The notes beneath the pieces are model-generated. The model ran no database searches and was not told the DNA's origin. It saw only the letters and a program-made list of their open reading frames with translations. A stretch of DNA of 12,252 nucleotides from Anaerolineales bacterium UBA832 (GTDB lineage Bacteria > Chloroflexota > Anaerolineae > Anaerolineales > UBA11657). Positions 6,520 to 12,252 of this stretch are shown in pieces; position 1 is the stretch's first letter, and every line of letters starts with the position of its first letter. The position numbers and the translations under genes were made by a program. Location: contig DBHI01000037.1 in the NCBI GenBank assembly GCA_002296125.1, forward strand, positions 11,313 through 23,564. The letters run 5' to 3'.

Positions 6520-7794
6520 CTAATTTTTTAATAAACTATATATATGTTTTCCCAAATCCCTAAAAACACATGCTGACATAAGCAAATACAGTGACATTAC
6601 TGGAAAGATATAACGAGGAATTATAGTCAACAAACTATAGACAATAGTAAAATAAAAAATAATTATAGGGAAAATCATCCAAACAACTACTAGATGTCTT
6701 TCTTTGTACATATAAAAAAATGATGCCAAAATAGATCCAAAATGAAAACAATAAATCCATAATTTGGGTAACAAAGAAGGTTGTCTGAATATCTCCTGCA
6801 ATGTCGATCTTGAATCATCAAAAACAAGATTCTTGATACTTGTTGTACCAAAAACTTCACCTACAGAAACAGTACCAAAAGGTTGCATATAAGCTTCAGC
6901 TAATCTGACAGAACGAAGAGACAAAAAACCAACAGGATCATTCATGATAATATCAAATGCGTCCTCCACATATCTATATCGATCTGCACCTCCATCGCCT
7001 ATACGTAAATCATTTATCTCATCCATCATTTCATACTTTCTTAAGGATCTACCATCTCCTTGAGCACCCATCCAAAAATGAGCTGCTCCTCCATGAGCTA
7101 TAGTGGGATTCCCAAATATAATCCAATTACGAATAACCCATGGTAAAACTACCATAATAAAACCGGTCAAAAATAGTAAACACGATTTCCAAATATTTAT
7201 TCGATTTCTTTGAAAAAACATTACAAAAACAAAAACAACAGGTAAATACTGAACGACACCTCTAGTCAAAGTAGTAATACCTAGTACAACACCAAATATG
7301 ACCCACCATTTTCTTGTGTTTCTCTCAATAGCTAACATATATAACCATATATTTATAAGTAATAAGAAACTCAGAAGAGTCTCGGTCGATATTGATCCAC
7401 TCTCAACTATAAAACGCAAATCCAACGCAATTAAACCGGCAGCAACCAATCCTACTTCTGTTCCTACCCATCTCCTTCCTAAATCAAACATCAATAGTGA
7501 AAACCCAACACCCATAAATGCCTGACCTACTCTAGCAACCAAAATTACATCTTCAACACCAAATAATATTTGAACAAATGCCAAATATAAAGGATATACA
7601 GGTCCCACAACAGCAATTGGTTCACCATAAGTCAATCCTAAACCTCTTGCTAGCTGATCTCCCAAATGTAAATAGAATGGACCATCACCACCTTCTAAAT
7701 CTGGAGACGTATCGACAATTAACACCCAAAACAACCTTAAAAACAATGTTACTATTAAAATAAAACATAATTTTCTTTTAGATTTTTTACTCAT
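6520..7794 (-). CDS. GT-C type (GT39/ArnT-like) integral membrane glycosyltransferase
   Basis: This 424-residue protein has about ten hydrophobic segments, the first at about 9-27. A Gly-Gly-Asp37-Gly motif follows directly in the first outer loop, where GT39/PMT enzymes place their catalytic aspartate, and Gly64-Pro-Val-Tyr-Pro sits further along that loop. A Pro-Trp-Val-Ile-Arg-Asn-Trp motif near 218-224 and an Ile-Pro-Arg-Tyr motif near the last membrane segments are typical of this family. Members take a sugar from polyprenyl phosphate and attach it to a glycan, lipid or protein on the outer side of the membrane. It lies directly after a GT2 synthase and a DUF2304 protein, a trio that supplies and uses such a carrier-linked sugar (inference). 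The gap to the DUF2304 gene is 28 bases. The ATG at 7794 has only weak ribosome-binding complementarity. Acceptor and sugar are unknown. Confidence 0.88.
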   Translation of the reverse strand: MSKKSKRKLCFILIVTLFLRLFWVLIVDTSPDLEGGDGPFYLHLGDQLARGLGLTYGEPIAVVGPVYPLYLAFVQILFGVEDVILVARVGQAFMGVGFSLLMFDLGRRWVGTEVGLVAAGLIALDLRFIVESGSISTETLLSFLLLINIWLYMLAIERNTRKWWVIFGVVLGITTLTRGVVQYLPVVFVFVMFFQRNRINIWKSCLLFLTGFIMVVLPWVIRNWIIFGNPTIAHGGAAHFWMGAQGDGRSLRKYEMMDEINDLRIGDGGADRYRYVEDAFDIIMNDPVGFLSLRSVRLAEAYMQPFGTVSVGEVFGTTSIKNLVFDDSRSTLQEIFRQPSLLPKLWIYCFHFGSILASFFYMYKERHLVVVWMIFPIIIFYFTIVYSLLTIIPRYIFPVMSLYLLMSACVFRDLGKHIYSLLKN

Positions 7795-7822
7795 GAAATT
7801 TAAATCTCACACTAAAGCACAA

Positions 7823-8200
7823 TTACTTAGGATCAGAATCACGTTTTATTTTTGATTCTATTTGCTCGATCCGTTCAGTCAATATACCAATGTGTTGAGC
7901 AGCGGTTCTAGATCTACGTGTCAATTGTGTTATTACCGCTGAAAAATAAAGTAGAATTACTAGCAATCCTACAAATCCTGTAACAAACAATGCTGATGGA
8001 GCATAATAGATACCAAGGACTGGAGCAATCCTATCTAATGCGGGACGCGCTACAGCTAGCACTAAAATAATCACTGCTAAACCCAACCATAACAATGAAT
8101 ATTTCTCAGCAAGTGCTCTACGTCTAACCATCTCCAGTACAAGTATTAGCAATCCCAAAGCCGCAACAATCACAAATAATGTAAGTCTGTCAGAAATCAT
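7823..8200 (-). CDS. DUF2304-family small membrane protein
   Basis: This 125-residue protein has three predicted membrane segments (about 7-23, 35-52 and 68-89). Between the first two lies the family's basic-then-Trp pattern (Arg26-Arg-Arg ... Leu37-Trp38), and Gly-Ile-Tyr-Tyr-Ala-Pro-Ser (63-69) precedes the third. The C-terminal tail (about 93-120) is charged and likely helical or coiled-coil. DUF2304 proteins are usually encoded beside GT2 dolichyl/polyprenyl-phosphate sugar synthases, exactly as here, and are thought to help anchor or assist them. No biochemical activity is established that I can cite. The gene overlaps the GT2 gene by 11 bases and has a strong GGAGG 9 bases before its ATG, so the two are probably made in a matched ratio. 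Confidence 0.88.
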   Translation of the reverse strand: MISDRLTLFVIVAALGLLILVLEMVRRRALAEKYSLLWLGLAVIILVLAVARPALDRIAPVLGIYYAPSALFVTGFVGLLVILLYFSAVITQLTRRSRTAAQHIGILTERIEQIESKIKRDSDPK

Positions 8201-8984
8201 TTGTTTTATCCTCCAAATTCGGCGCTCTCCGCAACGACAAAATAGTCACTGCCAAAATAACTTTAATCATATAATATGCCGACCAAAAAGGTGTAATAGA
8301 ACTTTTACCACCATAACGCTGATTCATACTTACTGGGACCTCTGAGGTATTAATTCCTATCTTATTAAAAGTCACCAGTGACTCAGGCTCAGGATAGTCA
8401 GAAGGATAACTACTTGCGCATACCTGAATAGCTCGACGATTACTCGCTCGAAACCCCGAAGTAGTATCTGTCAAACGTTTTTTACATAAAATAGAAATAT
8501 ATTTAGCCAATATTCTAATACCTAATAGACGTGCTATAGGAGTAACATAACCTAGATTGATCAAATATCTTGAACCAATTACTACATCTGAATCACTATT
8601 TAACAAATGATCTAACAGAACTCCAATTTCTTGAGGGTCATGTTGACCATCACCATCAACCTGAACAGCTACATCATATTTACCATTATGAGCTATCATA
8701 AAACCTGTTTGAACTGCAGCACCTATACCCAAATTGTAAGGTAGAGAAATTACTTTAGCACCAGAACCTGCAGCAACTGACAATGTAGAATCTTTGGATC
8801 CATCATTAATCACAATAATGTCTGCCTCAGGTAAAGATTGATTAACACTCTTTACCACCATTGAAATGCTAACCTGCTCATTATATGCTGGAATTATTAC
8901 TAATATTTTAAGATCGCTTCTTGATTTCACTAAATACACACTATTATATATGTCTATTAAAAGCACTATTTGAACAAATAACAT
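8190..8984 (-). CDS. GT2 polyprenyl-phosphate sugar synthase (DPM/DPG synthase-like)
   Basis: The GT-A domain begins near residue 26 with Ile-Ile-Pro-Ala-Tyr-Asn-Glu (30-36). It carries Asn60-Asp61-Gly-Ser, the metal-binding Asp110-Gly-Asp112, a Asp173-Thr-Thr-Ser-Gly-Phe-Arg segment and Arg223-Tyr-Gly-Gly-Lys-Ser near the end. This is the pattern of dolichyl-phosphate mannose/glucose synthase-like GT2 enzymes, which move a hexose from GDP- or UDP-sugar to a polyprenyl phosphate at the inner membrane face. The product would feed the GT-C enzymes of the locus. No C-terminal membrane helices are present apart from a short hydrophobic stretch (about 237-250), so the DUF2304 neighbour may supply the anchor. 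The ATG at 8984 has AGG six bases upstream but overlaps the previous gene by 41 bases and adds about 24 residues before the core. GTG codons at 8939 or 8930 are possible shorter starts, without a visible Shine-Dalgarno. Confidence 0.9.
   Translation of the reverse strand: MLFVQIVLLIDIYNSVYLVKSRSDLKILVIIPAYNEQVSISMVVKSVNQSLPEADIIVINDGSKDSTLSVAAGSGAKVISLPYNLGIGAAVQTGFMIAHNGKYDVAVQVDGDGQHDPQEIGVLLDHLLNSDSDVVIGSRYLINLGYVTPIARLLGIRILAKYISILCKKRLTDTTSGFRASNRRAIQVCASSYPSDYPEPESLVTFNKIGINTSEVPVSMNQRYGGKSSITPFWSAYYMIKVILAVTILSLRRAPNLEDKTNDF
8210..8214 (-). promoter_or_regulatory. Strong Shine-Dalgarno for the DUF2304 gene inside the GT2 gene
   Basis: The minus strand reads GGAGG here, 9 bases before the ATG at 8200. 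It lies within the last codons of the GT2 gene, supporting the chosen start and translational coupling of the pair. Confidence 0.8.
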
Positions 8985-10140
8985 CTTCTACCTGATTAAA
9001 ACGAGCATCCCAAGAAAACTCTTTCAAAAATTTCTGTCTCATTTCTACTTCAGCTTCAGTAAAAGCATCTCCTTGATTTTTCGATGCCAAATGATCAGTA
9101 ATTGCATCTACAAATTCCTGAGGAGTACGGCTCAAAGAAACAAGTTGTTCAAACTCTCTTGCTGCTGGCATATCTACTGAAACAATCGGCTTGCCCGAAG
9201 CAATATATTCATACAACTTAATTGGACTAACTGAATCAGACAATTTGTCTAATTTGAACGGATTAATACATACATCAAAACCAGCTACAAAATGAGGAAT
9301 CTCCATATATGGTCTCTTACCAATAAAATGTACATTGTCTAAGTTACGTACTAAATCAACTCGAGCCAATGGTTCAATAGGACCTACAAACACAAATGTC
9401 CATTCAGGATGTTGTCGTGCAGCATGTTTAATCAATTCAAAATCTATCCAATACTGAATCCAACCATGAAATCCAATAATAGGTCTGGGTAAATCAACAA
9501 TCTCACTAGAGACAGTTATTGTATCTTCAGGTATAACAGAAAAAATACTCAAGTCAGCTCCATTAGGTATTACAGCTAAACTATCACACCATTCTGACTT
9601 CTCCAATTTTAGATTAGGATGAGTAACGATTACTTGATCAACCATATTTAATTGCTTAGATTCTAAAAATCTAATTGTCTTTGAATTAATTAAACCGCGA
9701 GTCTCTGTAAAGTCATCCACGCATTCATAAACTACAAAAGATTCATTTAGTCTCCCTATCAATCCTACTGCATGTGGCGTATACAACCACAGTATTATAT
9801 TTTCAAAACCAATTTTACGTAGAGCCCATACTATAATTGGTGCTAATATCCAATTATTTAGAGCATTAATCTTAGTAAAAACTTGAAAAAATGGTAGGAC
9901 TATTGGTAGTGTAAAAACCCATAAGTTATCCTGAACAATTCTTGGACCAGTTAACCACTGAAATAAACGTTTGTACTGATTCCTAATATCTACTATCCAT
10001 CCTAACAAATGCATTTGTTGCTCAACATACAAAACTCTATTACCCTGTTTTGCAAACATGTTAGCCCAATGATGTTTTCTAGTGGGTAAAGCATCCCAAT
10101 CTTGTGTTGACAGTATAAGAATATTCTTGTCTGTAATCAT
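8944..10140 (-). CDS. GT4/TuaH-like GT-B glycosyltransferase
   Basis: This 398-residue GT-B protein resembles the teichuronic-acid-type (TuaH-like) glycosyltransferases. Visible landmarks are the Asp14-Trp-Asp16 ... Arg-Lys-His-His N-terminal loop, Tyr138-Glu-Cys-Val-Asp-Asp-Phe (138-144), Pro192-Asn-Gly-Ala-Asp, and the C-terminal Pro-Ile-Lys-Leu-Tyr-Glu311-Tyr-Ile-Ala-Ser-Gly-Lys-Pro donor-binding helix. Only the second glutamate of the E-x7-E pair is present. Ser303 stands where the first would be, within a Ser-Asp-Ser-Val-Ser loop, which appears usual for this branch. It probably extends the lipid-linked glycan in the cytosol. Two moderately hydrophobic helices near 74-106 suggest peripheral membrane contact. 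The ATG at 10140 has an AGGA only one base upstream, too near to work normally, so start efficiency is uncertain. The gap to the oxidoreductase gene is 32 bases. Donor sugar unknown. Confidence 0.87.
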   Translation of the reverse strand: MITDKNILILSTQDWDALPTRKHHWANMFAKQGNRVLYVEQQMHLLGWIVDIRNQYKRLFQWLTGPRIVQDNLWVFTLPIVLPFFQVFTKINALNNWILAPIIVWALRKIGFENIILWLYTPHAVGLIGRLNESFVVYECVDDFTETRGLINSKTIRFLESKQLNMVDQVIVTHPNLKLEKSEWCDSLAVIPNGADLSIFSVIPEDTITVSSEIVDLPRPIIGFHGWIQYWIDFELIKHAARQHPEWTFVFVGPIEPLARVDLVRNLDNVHFIGKRPYMEIPHFVAGFDVCINPFKLDKLSDSVSPIKLYEYIASGKPIVSVDMPAAREFEQLVSLSRTPQEFVDAITDHLASKNQGDAFTEAEVEMRQKFLKEFSWDARFNQVEDVICSNSAFNRHI

Positions 10141-10172
10141 GTCCTATATAAACAAATCAATATTTGATAAAA

Positions 10173-12252
10173 CTAGACAGAAGGTATTTGTACTACCTTA
10201 CCAGTAGAGATAGATTCCAAAGCTGCTTCTGCACAAAATGTTGCTCTCAATCCATCCAATGCATTTACACCCAATTTTTGCTCCCCTTTTACGGCACACA
10301 AGAAATTATCCAATAGCTCTAAATGCCCCTTATGAGCCACAGTACTCTTTCTTGAATTTCCAGGCAAATTATATAATTGCAATGATCTATAATCATCTAT
10401 TACTCCTACACCACCACCTGCAAATAATTCAATATATTCCTTAGAAAGTTGATCGTTACCTAATCCCGTGTAAATCAACGAACCAACGCTACCATCAGCA
10501 TATTTCAACAATATTGAAAAATCATCTAGAGAATTAGATAAAGATTGAGCAACTAATGTAACAGGTTCAGAATCCAAAATCCACGACATGAAATCAAAGA
10601 AATGACATCCTTCTCCAACCAAGCGTCCACCACCTATTTCGGAATCAAGCAACCAATGTGAATCTGGTAGTCCACCTGCATTTACTCGATAAACAATCTG
10701 TTTAGGACTATTAATATTCGCAATACTACTACGTAAATCTATAGCATAACTACTGAAACGTCGATTAAAACCTACACTGCATAAAACCTGTGATTTTTCA
10801 ACCGCCTCCAAAACAGCGTAACATTCATCTTTATTCAAACCTAAAGGTTTTTCGACAAAAACATGCTTTCCTGCTAAAACTGCTTCAACACATTGTTTAC
10901 TATGCATATTATGACGAGTAGTAATCATGACTGCATCTATAGATTCGGTCTTCAAAAGAGAAGACATATCTGTAGATGCCAGATCAGCTCCTAGTTTTTC
11001 CGCTGACTGTCTAGCACTGCTACCAGTAGCTGCAACTACTCCTTTTACAAAAACTTTGCTAGACAATTTCTTTAGATTATTAAAATGCACGGCTCTAGCA
11101 AAATGCCCTGGTCCCACTAAAATTAATTTCACTTGTTGTTTAAATGGTTTTTTTCGATCTGGCAATCTCCATACCCTAGAATCTTCATTATTAACATAAG
11201 TATCAGGATATCTCAGTAATACACCAATAATTTCAGGATTTCCACCAGTAGCTTCATCATATGCAACTGATGCCTGATCAACTGAATGCTCTGAACTGAT
11301 TAATGACTGTACCCTAACTGCACCAGATTCTAAAAGGTGTAAAAATTCACTCAAATTTCCAGTTTCAGTCCATCTAACGTATCCTAATGGATACTTAATA
11401 CCTTTCTCCTCATATTCAGTATCATAACGACCTGGGCCATAAGAACGAGAAATACGCAAGTCAATCTCCTTTCGATAATATTCCTCACGCTTTAGATCCA
11501 AACCAACAGCACCAACTACCACAACCCGTCCCCTTTCTCTACACATCTCAAAAGCATCATTCACTGGTTGAGAAGATTCTGTAGAAGCACACACAATCAC
11601 TGCATCTGCACCAGCACCATCTGTGAGATCCATCACAGATCTAACCACATTGTCCTTACTCATCTGCAACACATTAACAAATCCCAGCTCATTTGCAAAT
11701 CTTAATCTTTCCTCATATAAATCAACACAAATTACTTTACATCCACTAGAACGAAGAATTTGTGCAGTCAATAATCCTATCAAACCAGTACCCATTACAA
11801 CAACTATTTCACCAAAAGTAAGATCTGCACGTCGAACACCTTGTATAGCTATGGCACCTACAGTAGTAAAACAAGCATCTCTCATTGAAACGCCTTGTGG
11901 AACTTTTGCCAAAAGATTTGTAGGAATAGATACAAGTTCAGCATGGTTCGCATAACCTGCCCCTGCACAAGCCACTTTGTCACCTACATCAAACCCTCTA
12001 ACACCTTCACCGACACTTATAACATGACCAGCTGAACTATATCCCAACGGATACCAAGTTTGTGACATATCTCGAACTATTGTTGCTGCACTTCTTACTC
12101 CTTGACCAGCTACGATTTTTAAAGCCCGTTGTACAAGATCTGGCCTTTTTAAAGCAGTGCCTAAAAGGCTCCCTCCGCCAGATAATGCCATAGCTTCAGT
12201 ACCTGTAGAAATTAAAGATGAAGAATTTTGCACCAAAACATGTCCTGGCTGC
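10173..12252 (-). CDS. Two-domain oxidoreductase: zinc-site-lacking MDR dehydrogenase fused to Gfo/Idh/MocA, N-terminus cut by window edge
   Basis: The frame is open to the right edge and codes Gln-Pro-Gly-His-Val before the TTG at 12236, so that TTG is not the start. Relatives begin some tens of residues earlier. Numbering from the TTG, residues 1-345 form a medium-chain dehydrogenase: Ser8-Leu-Ile-Ser-Thr-Gly-Thr-Glu, Pro63-Leu-Gly-Tyr-Ser-Ser-Ala-Gly, and a nucleotide-binding Gly149-Thr-Gly-Leu-Ile-Gly154. The usual catalytic-zinc Cys and the His of Gly-His-Glu are replaced (Ser/Thr and Tyr). Residues 369-687 form a second Rossmann enzyme with Gly375-Pro-Gly-His-Phe-Ala, Glu462-Lys-Pro and Gly541-Glu-Gly-Cys-His545-Phe-Phe-Asp, the Gfo/Idh/MocA landmarks. 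Such fusions often sit in polysaccharide loci and may oxidise or reduce a sugar intermediate in two coupled steps, but substrate and reaction are unknown. It is the first gene visible in this operon segment. Confidence 0.9.
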   Translation of the reverse strand, partial: QPGHVLVQNSSSLISTGTEAMALSGGGSLLGTALKRPDLVQRALKIVAGQGVRSAATIVRDMSQTWYPLGYSSAGHVISVGEGVRGFDVGDKVACAGAGYANHAELVSIPTNLLAKVPQGVSMRDACFTTVGAIAIQGVRRADLTFGEIVVVMGTGLIGLLTAQILRSSGCKVICVDLYEERLRFANELGFVNVLQMSKDNVVRSVMDLTDGAGADAVIVCASTESSQPVNDAFEMCRERGRVVVVGAVGLDLKREEYYRKEIDLRISRSYGPGRYDTEYEEKGIKYPLGYVRWTETGNLSEFLHLLESGAVRVQSLISSEHSVDQASVAYDEATGGNPEIIGVLLRYPDTYVNNEDSRVWRLPDRKKPFKQQVKLILVGPGHFARAVHFNNLKKLSSKVFVKGVVAATGSSARQSAEKLGADLASTDMSSLLKTESIDAVMITTRHNMHSKQCVEAVLAGKHVFVEKPLGLNKDECYAVLEAVEKSQVLCSVGFNRRFSSYAIDLRSSIANINSPKQIVYRVNAGGLPDSHWLLDSEIGGGRLVGEGCHFFDFMSWILDSEPVTLVAQSLSNSLDDFSILLKYADGSVGSLIYTGLGNDQLSKEYIELFAGGGVGVIDDYRSLQLYNLPGNSRKSTVAHKGHLELLDNFLCAVKGEQKLGVNALDGLRATFCAEAALESISTGKVVQIPSV

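Noticed and set aside
10156..10168. Small inverted repeat (ATCAA/TTGAT, loop TAT) between the oxidoreductase and GT4 genes
   Set aside because: A five-pair A/T-rich stem without a T-tract is too weak to call a terminator or structured leader.
12234..12236. TTG as start of the two-domain oxidoreductase
   Set aside because: The frame stays open to the edge and the upstream codons (Gln-Pro-Gly-His-Val) fit the family N-terminus, so the gene continues beyond the window.

Overview
The window is an AT-rich bacterial surface-polysaccharide (glycan assembly) locus. All ten genes lie on the minus strand, so transcription runs from the right edge (position 12252) to the left edge (position 1). Genes are packed with short gaps or overlaps (4 to 41 bases), and several Shine-Dalgarno sequences lie inside the 3' end of the upstream gene, which points to one long operon. 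Both edge genes are cut: the right-most gene lacks its N-terminus and the left-most its C-terminus. No tRNA, rRNA, CRISPR array, transposase or convincing terminator is visible, and no gene-free stretch exceeds 73 bases.

In transcription order the genes are: a two-domain oxidoreductase (MDR dehydrogenase plus Gfo/Idh/MocA; 10173-12252, partial); a GT4/TuaH-like cytosolic glycosyltransferase (8944-10140); a GT2 polyprenyl-phosphate sugar synthase (8190-8984); its usual small membrane partner, a DUF2304 protein (7823-8200); a GT-C (GT39-type) integral membrane glycosyltransferase (6520-7794); a GT4 glycosyltransferase (5346-6482); a UDP-N-acetylglucosamine 4-epimerase-like SDR with a TTG start (4322-5272); a second GT4 glycosyltransferase (3155-4318); a WecA/MraY-type polyprenyl-phosphate sugar-1-phosphate transferase with an extra C-terminal domain (1426-3165); and a second GT-C membrane protein (1-1433, partial).

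The genes fit one working model (inference). The WecA-like enzyme loads a HexNAc-1-phosphate onto undecaprenyl phosphate. The epimerase supplies UDP-GalNAc or a related sugar. Three cytosolic GT4-type enzymes extend the lipid-linked glycan. The GT2/DUF2304 pair makes polyprenyl-phosphate hexose, and the GT-C enzymes use it on the outer face of the membrane to decorate the glycan or a protein. The two-domain oxidoreductase may modify a sugar. No Wzx flippase, Wzy polymerase or ligase lies in the window.

The most unusual item is the C-terminal part of the WecA-like protein. It resembles a shortened, motif-degenerate YvcK/CofD-like domain. YvcK proteins bind UDP-GlcNAc, the usual donor of WecA enzymes, so the fusion suggests a built-in nucleotide-sugar sensor.

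The host is a bacterium with low GC content that uses AGGAG-type ribosome binding sites and some TTG starts. This gene mix would suit a Chloroflexota (for example SAR202/Dehalococcoidia-like) genome, but that is only a weak impression and cannot be shown from this sequence.
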